Below, piece by piece: positions 36,966-45,013 of a stretch of 64,000 bases of DNA. The notes beneath the pieces were generated by a model that saw only the letters and a program-made list of their open reading frames with translations, was not told the origin of the DNA and did no database searches. The position numbers and the translations under genes are program-made. Source of the DNA: AV69 sp963742315 (GTDB lineage: Bacteria > Verrucomicrobiota > Verrucomicrobiia > Chthoniobacterales > UBA10450); contig CAVULE010000003.1 of NCBI GenBank assembly GCA_963742315.1, forward strand, positions 682,001 to 746,000, given 5' to 3'. Numbering within the stretch: the stretch's first letter is position 1; each line of letters begins with the position of its first letter.

Positions 36966-37524
36966 AATTAGTTTTCTGCTAGCGGTGCCAACTGTGCTGC
37001 GTCAGGGGAAACGCGGCCAGTTTTCTGGGGTTTCTATGTCTCCAGCCGATTGCGAAGACGACAAAAATGACACCGAATCGGCAGTATGTCAAATTGACCA
37101 CCACCGTTTCGCTGCCTGCCTAAATTTTCTTGTCCGTCGTCCGCCGGGTTAAAAATAAATTTGTTTACTCTTAACGAAAACGCTCTTTGCCACGAATCGC
37201 CGCGCCGCGCAAGAAAAAAATTTCACGCGCCAGGGCTTTTCTGTAGCGGAAGTCCATCACCGCCGGGGGCGGAAGTCGCCTATCACTAACTATTCGGAAA
37301 CCGCAAAGGCCGCTCCTTGAAAACGCTTCTGCCGCCAGCTACAACGAAATGATGTTGATCCAGACCGCCCCCCAAAGCGTCGCCCTACCAAAGACCATCG
37401 AACGCGGGGAAATCGGCAGGGCGAGACTCCGTCGAGCCGCAAGTCGTTGAGAGGACTCAGCTTACCCGGGACGCGACTTCCGCGCGTCCCCCCATTTTTT
37501 ATCGGCAACATGCCGATGCCACGC
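36966..37524 (-). other. Long rplL-rpoB spacer
   Basis: No gene was found here. The spacer contains an A/T-rich stretch (about 37140-37200), a family E repeat at 37374-37440 and, on the minus strand, a TTGACA at 37092-37087 that could serve as a -35 box although no good -10 follows. A separate promoter, an attenuation hairpin or a leader for rpoB would all fit its length. Confidence 0.4.
37374..37440. repeat. Family E repeat copy in the rplL-rpoB spacer
   Basis: AAGCGTCGCCCTACC at the left and GGCAGGGCGAGACTCCGTCG plus AGCCGC at the right. It matches the two-part design at 17200-17264. Confidence 0.7.
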
Positions 37525-37914
37525 TTACTTGATCTCGACCTTTGCCCCAGCCGCTTCGATTTTCTTTTTCATCTCGTCGGCTTCGGCTTTGGTCACGCCT
37601 TCCTTGATCGTCTTTGGCGCGCCTTCTACAAGCGCTTTCGCTTCCGCCAGGCCAAGGCCCGGCACCGCGCTGCGCACTTCCTTGATCACGCCGATCTTGT
37701 TGGTTCCCATTTCCTTTAAGATCACCTCGAAAGTGGTTTTCTCTTCCGCCGCCGGAGCTGCTGCGCCACCACCACCCGCCGCTGGCGCCGCCGCCATCGC
37801 TACGGGAGCCGCCGCGCTCACGCCCCATTTTTCTTCGAGTTGTTTCACCAATCCAGCAATCTCGAGGACGGTCAATCCGCTGAGTTGCTCCACAATTTTG
37901 TCTGTATCTGCCAT
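37525..37914 (-). CDS. rplL: 50S ribosomal protein L7/L12
   Basis: A 129-residue stalk protein that recruits translation GTPases. An N-terminal dimer domain (VEQLSGLTVLEIAGLVKQLE) is followed by an Ala/Pro/Gly hinge and a C-terminal domain (EKTTFEVILKEMGTNKIGVI, GLGLAEAKALVEGAPK). It lies 150 bases after rplJ, with a family D repeat in between. Confidence 0.97.
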   Translation of the reverse strand: MADTDKIVEQLSGLTVLEIAGLVKQLEEKWGVSAAAPVAMAAAPAAGGGGAAAPAAEEKTTFEVILKEMGTNKIGVIKEVRSAVPGLGLAEAKALVEGAPKTIKEGVTKAEADEMKKKIEAAGAKVEIK

Positions 37915-38003
37915 TGTATTTCCTCGGTTCGCCGCTTCCGAAAGCCTTCGGAAAATTAAAGCCGATAGCCATCAGCTCGGACAATTTTCGTTTCTTTTCT
38001 TTC

Positions 38004-38055
38004 TGTAGCCACGGCTCTATGAGCCGTGCACGCGTCTCACAGAGACGCGGCTACA
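38004..38055. repeat. Family D repeat between rplJ and rplL
   Basis: TGTAGCC and GGCTACA are the inverted ends. Inside are hairpins CACGGCTCTATGAGCCGTG and GCGTCTCACAGAGACGC. A near copy with the two inner hairpins in swapped order lies at 62593-62646. The stem sits just where L10 and L7/L12 expression is usually balanced. Confidence 0.85.
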
Positions 38056-38061
38056 AATCTC

Positions 38062-38595
38062 TTATGCGCTAGCCTCCGCTGGTGTCCCTTCCTTCTGCGC
38101 TTTCGCGTTCAATAACCTAGCCAACGACGCGCCCGGCTCGTTTAACAACCGCACCAGCTTTGTCGCCGGTGACATTAGCAACCCAAGTAATTGCGCCAAT
38201 AAAACTTCGCGCGAGGGCAAATCTGCCAGCGCCTCAATTTCCTGCGCCGATAAAATCGATTTGTCGATCACTCCGATTTTCAGCGCCGCGACCTTGAATT
38301 CCGCCGCGAACGTTTTCAGAATTTTCGCGACTGGCGCGACATCTTTTTGGCCCATCACGATCGCAGTCTGACCACTGAGTTTATCAGCGACATCAGGCAA
38401 ACCGGAATCGCTCATCGCACGTTTCAAGAAACTGTTTTTCACCACCCGCACTTCTGCGCCCGCGGGCGCGAGCCGGTTCCTCAAATCGCCGAATTGATCG
38501 ACCTTCATCCGCTGATAGTCGGTCACCAGCACGAACGGCGACCGGTTCAACTTCTCGGCGAGATCGGAAACGATGTTGGCTTTTTCGGGTCTCAT
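38062..38595 (-). CDS. rplJ: 50S ribosomal protein L10
   Basis: A 177-residue stalk base protein. RPEKANIVSDLAEKLNRSPF, LRNRLAPAGAEVRVVKNSFL and the C-terminal helix that binds L7/L12 dimers are recognisable. It follows rplA after 6 bases. L10 normally represses its own mRNA; no leader could be checked because the gene is tightly joined to rplA. Confidence 0.95.
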   Translation of the reverse strand: MRPEKANIVSDLAEKLNRSPFVLVTDYQRMKVDQFGDLRNRLAPAGAEVRVVKNSFLKRAMSDSGLPDVADKLSGQTAIVMGQKDVAPVAKILKTFAAEFKVAALKIGVIDKSILSAQEIEALADLPSREVLLAQLLGLLMSPATKLVRLLNEPGASLARLLNAKAQKEGTPAEASA

Positions 38596-38601
38596 AAAAA
38601 T

Positions 38602-39306
38602 TTACACGCTCAAATAGGGCGATGGATCAATATGCACGCCGGGCGACATCGTTGCACTCAACGTCATCGCTTCCACATAACGTCCCTTCGCCGTCGCAGG
38701 TCGCGCCCGCACCACTGCCTCGATCACCGCATTGCCATTCTCCACCAGTGCACTCTCGGCAAAAGAAAATTTTCCCACGGGCACCGCGACATTCCCATTC
38801 TTGTCGAGTTTGAACTCAACGCGACCAGCCTTCACCTCCTGCACCGCTTTCGCCGTGTCATCCGTCACCGTTCCGGTCTTTGGATTCGGCATCAGGCCGC
38901 GCGGTCCCAAAACCTTTCCCAGCTTGCGCACTTCCGCCATCGCCGCCGGTGTTGCGACCGCCACGTCAAAATCCTGAAAACCTTCCTGCACTTTTTGAAT
39001 CAAATCCTTGAAGCCGATAAAATCCGCACCCGCCTGTTTCGCATCGTCCGCCGCTTTGCCTTCGGCAAAAACAAGGACCCGCACTTTTTTCCCGCTGCCG
39101 TGGGGGAGCGGACAAGTCCCACGGACCATTTGATCGGACTGTTTCGGGTCGACTCCAAGTCGGAATGAAACCGTCACCGTTTGATCGAACTTGGTCGGCT
39201 GAAATTTTTTCAATGTCGCCACCGCATCGTTCAAGCTATAGGCCTTCTTCCGGTCCACCTGCTCGGCGGAAGCGCGATAACGTTTGCTGCGATTTTGTTG
39301 CATCAT
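38602..39306 (-). CDS. rplA: 50S ribosomal protein L1
   Basis: A 234-residue protein with the L1 motifs FDQTVTVSFRLGVDPKQSDQ, MVRGTCPLPHGSGKKVRV and GPRGLMPNPKTGTVTDD. Normally the gene directly follows rplK in one operon. Here rplK is at 58771 on the other strand. A start a few codons downstream is possible because the first residues (MMQQNRSKR) are variable in the family. Confidence 0.97.
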   Translation of the reverse strand: MMQQNRSKRYRASAEQVDRKKAYSLNDAVATLKKFQPTKFDQTVTVSFRLGVDPKQSDQMVRGTCPLPHGSGKKVRVLVFAEGKAADDAKQAGADFIGFKDLIQKVQEGFQDFDVAVATPAAMAEVRKLGKVLGPRGLMPNPKTGTVTDDTAKAVQEVKAGRVEFKLDKNGNVAVPVGKFSFAESALVENGNAVIEAVVRARPATAKGRYVEAMTLSATMSPGVHIDPSPYLSV

Positions 39307-39351
39307 CTTATGCAGTCCAAGCGAGCCGAAACTCTCCTGCTAAATTTTCCC

Positions 39352-39375
39352 TGTAGCGACGGTCTATGACCGTCG
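39352..39375. repeat. Half of a family D repeat
   Basis: TGTAGCGACGGTCTATGACC and GTCG form one hairpin of the family D type, just upstream of rplA at the presumed rearrangement junction. Confidence 0.55.
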
Positions 39376-39430
39376 AAACGGGCGACCAAGCTAGCGGCTA
39401 TTGGCGCGTTGTCAAAAGGCGCTCGCTAGC

Positions 39431-39527
39431 GTCATTCCGAGCCGCGCAGACGGCGAGGAACCTCACAAATGCTCGTTAACGGGCGGCCTAAGAGAGATCC
39501 CTCGCCGTCTGCGCGGCTCGGGATGAC
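39431..39527. repeat. Family A repeat upstream of rplA
   Basis: GTCATTCCGAGCCGCGCAGA then CGGCGAGG is mirrored by CCTCGCCGTCTGCGCGGCTC then GGGATGAC, a stem of about 28 bp with few mismatches and a 41-base loop. It lies at the left junction of the proposed inversion. Confidence 0.85.
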
Positions 39528-39555
39528 AGAAAAAATGCGCGCGACGCCCCCAGAT

Positions 39556-40935
39556 TCAAAAATCCGCCGGAATTTCCTCCGTCACATTTTGCGCCGCCGT
39601 CTTCGCCGGTGGAGGCGTCGCCGGCCCATTCCGAATAATTTTCCCTTCCTTCATCACAAATGAAACCCGTTCCGTCGCAGTGATGTCCTGCGTTGGATCA
39701 CCGGGCATCGCGATGACATCTGCCAGTTTTCCTTTCTCCAATGTTCCGAGTTTTTGCGCGACCCCCAGTAACTCAGCATCGTTCGCTGTCGCGCTCTTCA
39801 GAGCATCCATCGGCGGCATTCCCAGATCGGTCATCAACTTAAATTCTTTCGCGTTCTGCCCGTGCGGAAAAACCGCCGCATCCGTCCCGAAGGAGATTTT
39901 CACTCCGATCTTGAGCGCGTTCCGGAACATCTCCGAGCGCGCGTTGTAGGCCGCGATTGCTTTCGCCTGCAACGCCGGCGGATAACCATCGAGCTTCGCC
40001 TTAATATATTCCGCCGCCATCAGCGTCGGTGTCAGGAAAGTCCCCTTGTTTTTCATCAACGTCAGCGTCTCAGGTTTCAAGAAGGAACCGTGCTCGATCG
40101 AATCGACACCAGCCTCGATCGCTTCCCGTCCCGCCTGATCGCCGTGGCAATGCACCGCCACTTTTTTGCGTAACCGATGCGATTCATCAACCAGCGCCGC
40201 CATCTCTGCGGGGGTGAATTGCGGTGTGTCCACCTCGTCCGTCAGCGAAAGTACACCGCCCGAGACTGCGGCCTTGATTACGTCCGCGCCGTTTCTCACC
40301 TCAAAACGAACAGCTTTGCGCACAGCATCGGGCCCGTCGGCAATTCCATCGGCCACATCCGGTTCGGGTCCGAAAAGTCCGTCGCGGAATCCGGCCGCTT
40401 CGTCAAAATGGCCACCGGTCGCGCCGATGCCATAGGTGGCGACGAACATGCGCGGCCCAACCACAATTCCTTTTGCGATGGCATCGCGCAGCGAAACATC
40501 AATGCAATCGTGCGAGCGGTAGGTCCGTGCCCCGACATCCCGCACGGTGGTAAATCCGGCTTCCACGGTGGCGCGCGCCGCCGGAATCACGCTGTAGGCC
40601 TTGGCCGAGGTCGAGATTTGCAGCTCTCTCAAACGCGTTGCCTGATAGTTCGTATAATCGAGCGTGAGATGCGTATGCGCATCCATGAACCCAGGCGATA
40701 ACGTCGCGTCGCCGAGATCGATTACTTGCGCATCCGGCGGAACCGCGACATTCGCGCCTGCATCGACAATCTTGTCGCCCTGGACAAGCACCACTCCGTT
40801 CTGAATCAGCGCGCGAGATTTTCCATCGAACAATCGCGCTGCTTTTAAGGCGATGGTTTGATCCGCGGCTATCGCCGAAGCGACGGAAATTACCGCGGCG
40901 ACCGCGACGAGAGAGAAGAAAATCTTAAAATTCAT
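39556..40935 (-). CDS. Exported amidohydrolase
   Basis: About 459 residues. ATG at 40935 is chosen because a good signal peptide follows at once (IFFSLVAVAAVISVASAIAA). The amidohydrolase metal site is DAHTHLTLDY, with later ligands in VAVHCHGDQAG and SIEHGSFLK and the final Asp in FGTDAAVFPHG. It belongs to the imidazolonepropionase/prolidase-like group; the substrate, possibly a peptide or cyclic amide, is not known. An upstream in-frame ATG at 40965 would disrupt the signal peptide. Confidence 0.88.
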   Translation of the reverse strand: MNFKIFFSLVAVAAVISVASAIAADQTIALKAARLFDGKSRALIQNGVVLVQGDKIVDAGANVAVPPDAQVIDLGDATLSPGFMDAHTHLTLDYTNYQATRLRELQISTSAKAYSVIPAARATVEAGFTTVRDVGARTYRSHDCIDVSLRDAIAKGIVVGPRMFVATYGIGATGGHFDEAAGFRDGLFGPEPDVADGIADGPDAVRKAVRFEVRNGADVIKAAVSGGVLSLTDEVDTPQFTPAEMAALVDESHRLRKKVAVHCHGDQAGREAIEAGVDSIEHGSFLKPETLTLMKNKGTFLTPTLMAAEYIKAKLDGYPPALQAKAIAAYNARSEMFRNALKIGVKISFGTDAAVFPHGQNAKEFKLMTDLGMPPMDALKSATANDAELLGVAQKLGTLEKGKLADVIAMPGDPTQDITATERVSFVMKEGKIIRNGPATPPPAKTAAQNVTEEIPADF

Positions 40936-40977
40936 GCTCGCGCTTATCAGATTGGTTGGCCGCACTCAAGCTGTTCT

Positions 40978-41120
40978 GGGGAGCGCAGGCTGCCGGGTAG
41001 CGCGCGCGTCTCGCGTGCTGGCGAAACCGTCCCGGTTTCGCGGATTATTAAAGATTGTTTCGGCGAGACGCCGAAACCAGCACGCGAGACGCGTGCGCTA
41101 CCCGGCAGCCTGCGCTCCCC
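40978..41120. repeat. Family B palindromic element, copy 1
   Basis: The outer arms GGGGAGCGCAGGCTGCCGGG and TAGCGCGCGCGTCTCGCGTG pair with their reverse complements at 41079-41120, giving a stem of about 42 bp. The 58-base centre contains CGAAACCGTCCCGGTTTCG and TTTCGGCGAGACGCCGAAA hairpins. The element is MITE-like, without coding capacity. Confidence 0.85.
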
Positions 41121-41255
41121 GGAATTCGGTCCACGCTTTTCCCCCTTTTGTAACGTTGTAACCCTTTTAACGAATCACGAGCATTTTGCTGGGAGTAACT
41201 GTTCGCGAGACAACGGATGGGATGACAAGAAGCAGATCGCGTCGCATAATCCATC

Positions 41256-41666
41256 ATGGTCAAAGTCTCCGTTAATTATACCGGCAATCTTCACTGCGAT
41301 GCTACCCACGGGCCGTCACAATCGAAGATCGCGACGGATGCGCCGGCGGACAATAAAGGTAAAGGGGAAGCGTTCTCACCCACCGACCTGGTCGCCACTG
41401 CTCTCGGCACGTGTATTAGCACGACCATGGGAATAAAGGCGGAAGAACTCGGCGTCGATCTCCGCGGCATGACCGTCTCGGTGCAGAAAGAAATGTCGAA
41501 GGACGCACCGCGGCGGATCGTCGCGTTGCCGTCAGAAGTTCACATTCCACTTCCGCCAGATTCACCGTACCGCGCCGTGTTGGAACAAACCGCGCTTAAT
41601 TGTCCGGTGCACAAAAGTCTGCCGCGAGAACTCAACCGCCCGACCAAATTTTTTTGGGAAGGCTAA
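41256..41666 (+). CDS. OsmC/Ohr-family protein
   Basis: A 136-residue thiol peroxidase-like protein. Two redox Cys are visible, in ALGTCISTTMGI and in TALNCPVHKSL, with the usual spacing. FSPTDLVATALG is the typical helix before the first Cys. The family reduces organic hydroperoxides; the short form belongs to the YhfA/OsmC-like side. It is single and divergent from the amidohydrolase. Confidence 0.9.
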   Translation: MVKVSVNYTGNLHCDATHGPSQSKIATDAPADNKGKGEAFSPTDLVATALGTCISTTMGIKAEELGVDLRGMTVSVQKEMSKDAPRRIVALPSEVHIPLPPDSPYRAVLEQTALNCPVHKSLPRELNRPTKFFWEG

Positions 41667-41678
41667 CAATCAACGGCT

Positions 41679-41762
41679 GTCATCCCGAGCGCAGTCGAGG
41701 GATCCCGCAACGAAGCTGAAAGCTAATTTCATCGGGTTCCCGCGACTGCGCCTCGGGATGAC
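41679..41762. repeat. Family A repeat, reference copy
   Basis: GTCATCCCGAGCGCAGTCGA then GGGATCCCG, a short loop, then CGGGTTCCCGCGACTGCGCC then TCGGGATGAC. The last bases provide the ATG that starts the GNAT gene at 41758. Confidence 0.85.
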
Positions 41763-42243
41763 AGCATTGAAAATACGAAAAGCAATCGAATCAGATGTTC
41801 CGCAACTCCTGCCGTTGATGCGCGAACTAGCGGCGTTCGAAGATTACGCGGACGCCTTTGCAATTAGCGAGGACATTCTACGAAAACAGGGATTCCGGCG
41901 ATCGCCGCCGGACTTTTATTGTCTGGTTGCGGAAGAAAGCGGAATTTTGACTGGGCTGCTTGTTTATTACTTCGTCGCCTTCACCTATCGCGCAAAACCA
42001 AACATTGTGGTGAAGGAGCTCTACGTCGCCGACGGCCATCGCAGCAAGGGGGTGGGAAAACTCTTAATGAAAGCCGTCGCCCAAGAAGCCGAGCGCGCCG
42101 GCTGCGGAATGATCAAGTGGTGGGTCGCGAAATGGAATGAGCGCGGTATCGAGTTTTACGAACGACTCGGTGCGAAAATCGATCCCGACTGGCACGAATT
42201 CCAGATGTCTGAGGAAGCGTTTCGAAGACTGGCCGAGTCCTAA
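41758..42243 (+). CDS. GNAT-family acetyltransferase
   Basis: A 161-residue N-acetyltransferase. LKIRKAIESDVPQLLPLMRE is the N-terminal GNAT strand, and VKELYVADGHRSKGVGKLLM is the acetyl-CoA loop (R-x-x-G-x-G-K/A variant). The C-terminal GIEFYERLGAKIDPDWHEFQ resembles spermidine/spermine- or diamine-type acetyltransferases, which fits the polyamine-type gene next door. The ATG lies in the end of a family A repeat; TTG 41767 is an alternative start giving a family-typical N-terminus. Confidence 0.9.
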   Translation: MTALKIRKAIESDVPQLLPLMRELAAFEDYADAFAISEDILRKQGFRRSPPDFYCLVAEESGILTGLLVYYFVAFTYRAKPNIVVKELYVADGHRSKGVGKLLMKAVAQEAERAGCGMIKWWVAKWNERGIEFYERLGAKIDPDWHEFQMSEEAFRRLAES

Positions 42244-42245
42244 CC

Positions 42246-42329
42246 GTCATCCCGAGCGACAGTCGAGGGATCCCGTGGCGCTACCGTTAAGCTTTCATGG
42301 CGGGATCTCTCGACTTCGCTCGGGATGAC
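42246..42329. repeat. Family A repeat between GNAT and the DHS-like gene
   Basis: GTCATCCCGAGCGACAGTCG with AGGGATCCCG and the inverted CGGGATCTCTCGACTTCGCT with CGGGATGAC; loop GCGCTACCGTTAAGCTTTCA. It lies between converging genes and could form a bidirectional terminator-like stem. Confidence 0.85.
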
Positions 42330-42335
42330 CGACAA

Positions 42336-43412
42336 TTATCGCGCACCGGCTAATTCGCGTTTTTCCGAAGACCCCGTCTTCGTTGCCGGTTCATCGAGCA
42401 ACTTCGCATAATCGCGAGCTTTGCGATTCTTCCACGATCCTTTGTGGTAGGCGTAACCAGCAATCAGCGGCAGCGCGATCGTCGCTTCCGCGTAAACCAT
42501 CTGCTCGGCGCCCTGGTCGACTTTGCCCCACGAGTTCGCCTCCCTCAGCGTGGAACCGCTGAGGGCGCCGTCACGCACGTCCGCCACCGTGATTTGCACA
42601 GCGTATTTGTGCATCCCGACGTCGAAACCGAGATAATCGCCGGCCACTACCGTGTCCTGCGCGAAATTCTTCGGCACGCCTCCGCCGATCATGAACAATC
42701 CGCTCTGTTTGGAGGCGATTTTAATTTTGGTTAGCTCAAGAAAATCCTTGGCCGAATCGATGCTGAGATGCTTGTCCGGATTTTCGTACTGATGATGAAT
42801 CAAACCGAAGCCGGCGCTGCAATCGCTGAAAGCCGGGCAAAAGATCGGTACCTCTTTCTCGAACGCAGCCAGCACGACCGACTCGCGGTTTTTTCCATTG
42901 CTCGTTAGATAACGGCCCATCTCGCGAATAAACTCCCGCGAAGAATACGGCCGCGGCTCGAGCGAGTCTGCAATTTCGCCGCAAGTGGCGTCGCAAACCC
43001 GCAGCTGATCTTCATCAATATAGGTGTCGTAGATGCGATCGATGGCGAGGCGGCGCAGAACGTCGTCGTTCATAAAAATGTCGCCCTTGTAATGCTTGAA
43101 CCCGAGAGCTTCGAAGAAATCCTGATCGACGATGATAGCTCCGGTGGAAACGATCGCGTCCACCATGTTATTGCGGACCAGATCGACGATGACGTTTTTT
43201 AAGCCGGCGGAAATAAGTGAGCCGGCCAGGCACAAAATAATGGCGCAGTCTTTTTCCCGCAGCATCGCGTCGTAAATGTCCGCCGCCCGCGCCAGATCGC
43301 GCGCCGAGAAGGCCATCTTCGACATCGCTTCCACCAAGGGAACGACATTATGTTTCTTGATATCGATGTGCTCGACCACATCGACCAGCAGTTCGGATTT
43401 TTTTGGATTCAT
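42336..43412 (-). CDS. Deoxyhypusine synthase-like enzyme
   Basis: A 358-residue member of the deoxyhypusine/homospermidine synthase-type family. These NAD enzymes move an aminobutyl group from spermidine or a related amine. NAD-binding stretches (AGSLISAGLKNVIVDLVRN, VPIFCPAFSDCSAGFGL) are clear. The active-site Lys is kept in ANSWGKVDQGAEQMVYAEAT, matching SWGK of eukaryotic DHS. Bacteria lack eIF5A, so a small polyamine product is more likely than protein modification. An acetyltransferase of possible polyamine type converges on it. Confidence 0.85.
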   Translation of the reverse strand: MNPKKSELLVDVVEHIDIKKHNVVPLVEAMSKMAFSARDLARAADIYDAMLREKDCAIILCLAGSLISAGLKNVIVDLVRNNMVDAIVSTGAIIVDQDFFEALGFKHYKGDIFMNDDVLRRLAIDRIYDTYIDEDQLRVCDATCGEIADSLEPRPYSSREFIREMGRYLTSNGKNRESVVLAAFEKEVPIFCPAFSDCSAGFGLIHHQYENPDKHLSIDSAKDFLELTKIKIASKQSGLFMIGGGVPKNFAQDTVVAGDYLGFDVGMHKYAVQITVADVRDGALSGSTLREANSWGKVDQGAEQMVYAEATIALPLIAGYAYHKGSWKNRKARDYAKLLDEPATKTGSSEKRELAGAR

Positions 43413-43425
43413 ATTCTATGGCGCT

Positions 43426-43509
43426 GTCATCCCAAGCGGAGTCGAGGGATCCCGATGACGTTACCTTAAAGTTTCGCGGCACGATCCCTCGATTTACGCT
43501 CGGGATGAC
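43426..43509. repeat. Family A repeat between hldD and the DHS-like gene
   Basis: GTCATCCCAAGCGGAGTCGA with GGGATCCCG and the inverted ACGATCCCTCGATTTACGCT with CGGGATGAC. It ends almost at the hldD stop codon. Confidence 0.85.
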
Positions 43510-43510
43510 G

Positions 43511-44452
43511 CTACGACGGATACAGCCATTTCATATAATCGGCTACCCCCGCTTCAAGTGGAAATTCCGGCGCGTAACCGAGCGCGCTGCGCGCCTTGGT
43601 CAAATCCGCCTGGGTGAAATTTTGGTAATGGGCGTGCGGATTATCGAAGTAATCCGGCTGAAGATTGGTCTGCAAGGCGCGATTCAAAATAAAGATGAGC
43701 TCGTTGAATGATCGAGCCTGGCCGCTGCCGAGATTGTAAATTCCGCTCGCGCTGGCATCGAGCGCGCGAATTGTTCCATCCACCACATCCTTCACATAAA
43801 CGAAATCGCGCCGCTGTTCGCCATGTTTGAAAATGCGCGGGCGCTGGCCGGCGCGCATTTGCTGCGACAAATGATAAATCATGCTTGCGGGCACGCCTTT
43901 GTGCGCTTCGCGCGGGCCATAAACATTGAAGTAACGTAGGCCTACAATGATCCAATCCGTATTCTCGCGCGCGAACCGCGTGGCGAGATTATCCATGATC
44001 GCTTTGGAAAAGGCGTAAATGTTTGCCGGAGCAGCCACGGTTGATTCCGCGCTCGCCTCCGTGGTAGCGCCGTAAATCGAAGCCGAGGACGCGAAAATCA
44101 CCCGCGTTTGGTTCGGCCGCGCAAATTCCAGCAGTCGCCGAAAGCTCTCCACGTTGTCGTGCGTCTGCTCAAACTGATTGTGATTCGTCGTGTCAGTAAT
44201 GGAAGCAAGATGAAAAATTGCGTCGAATTCTTCGCCACCGAATTGTTCCCGCCAATTCAGCTTCGCCAGATCGGCTGCAACAAAATCGCCACGATAGCCG
44301 CCGAGATTCTTGAAATCGCCAGAGCGAAAGTCGTCGATCGCGCTTAATCGCGAGTTTGGAAATCGCTCCTGCAATTCCAGAACGAGATTAGATCCGACGA
44401 AGCCGGCGGCGCCGGTCACGAGCAGGTTCAATTTTGCATCAATTGCTGGCAC
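43511..44452 (-). CDS. hldD: ADP-glyceromanno-heptose 6-epimerase-like protein
   Basis: A 313-residue short-chain dehydrogenase-fold epimerase with NAD motif LLVTGAAGFVGSNLVLEL. The catalytic Y-x3-K is in ANIYAFSKAIMD. RYFNVYGPREAHKGVPASM and RRDFVYVKDVVDGTIRAL are specific to the HldD group. It converts D-glycero- to L-glycero-manno-heptose for lipopolysaccharide inner core. No other LPS gene is adjacent. A GTG start appears likely. Confidence 0.88.
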   Translation of the reverse strand: MPAIDAKLNLLVTGAAGFVGSNLVLELQERFPNSRLSAIDDFRSGDFKNLGGYRGDFVAADLAKLNWREQFGGEEFDAIFHLASITDTTNHNQFEQTHDNVESFRRLLEFARPNQTRVIFASSASIYGATTEASAESTVAAPANIYAFSKAIMDNLATRFARENTDWIIVGLRYFNVYGPREAHKGVPASMIYHLSQQMRAGQRPRIFKHGEQRRDFVYVKDVVDGTIRALDASASGIYNLGSGQARSFNELIFILNRALQTNLQPDYFDNPHAHYQNFTQADLTKARSALGYAPEFPLEAGVADYMKWLYPS

Positions 44453-44499
44453 TGGAGAAATGCGCGCGGAAAACGCGCCTGACTAAATAAATCTTGAAG

Positions 44500-44822
44500 G
44501 CGGAAGCGCAAGCCGCTATTGCTCGCTTAGTTCTTTGCGAGTTTGAAACAGTGGATCGGCGCGAGAAATCCGGTGTGAAGCCGGAGCAGTTGCGCTGCTG
44601 TAACTGGATACGATTTCCCACAAGCCAATCGTTTGGCTATGGAACACAGACTTGTAGTCTGTGCGCTCAGCGGAGTTCCAACTCCGCTGAAGCAAAAAAA
44701 GCGGGCATAATGTCCGCTTGGCGCACAGGCAGAATGCCCGTGTTCCGAACAGCGGTGAAGGCGGGAAAAAGGTGAGTCCGAAAGACCTTCGGGCCGCAAG
44801 CCAGGAGCCAGAATATTCGAAC
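44500..44822 (+). promoter_or_regulatory. Cobalamin riboswitch
   Basis: The conserved core is visible in order: GAGAAATCCGGTGTGAAGCC then GGAGC, GCTGCTGTAACTG (B12-box region), ACAAGCCAATC, GGTGAAGGCGGGAAAAAGG, and the 3' element AAGCCAGGAGCCAG near 44800. It lies on the same strand as, and about 190 bases before, a BtuB-like receptor, as expected. Its variable peripheral arm is greatly enlarged by a 106-bp palindromic element (44641-44746). Boundaries are approximate. Binding of cobalamin should reduce receptor expression. Confidence 0.8.
44641..44746. repeat. Family F palindromic element within the riboswitch
   Basis: The ends GGAACAC and GTGTTCC are exact inverted repeats. Inside are four small hairpins: ACAGACTTGTAGTCTGT, CAGCGGAGTTCCAACTCCGCTG (shown here in part: CAGCGGAG/CTCCGCTG), AGCGGGCATAATGTCCGCT and GCACAGGCAGAATGCCCGTG. 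It is a modular repeat and not part of the ligand-binding core. Confidence 0.8.
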
Positions 44823-45013
44823 CGGTCCGCCTCATTCGCCAGCGTGACGCTGAACCTAGATTTTAACTTTTTGGGGTCCGCGTTCGCTGTAAACCGATTC
44901 CGGAATCCGCCAGTCCGGCTCGGACCGCGAAAAAACTTCTTCGCAAAAAGAAGAATGAGAGTGGAGCGAACGGCTCTGCCGCGAGTTCTCCTCTCGAAAC
45001 AGGAGGATTTGAA

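Noticed and set aside
39387..39415. Candidate new promoter for rplA (TTGACA on the minus strand at 39415-39410)
   Set aside because: The -35 is perfect but the hexamer 17 bases on (AGCTTG) is a poor -10, so it is not called.
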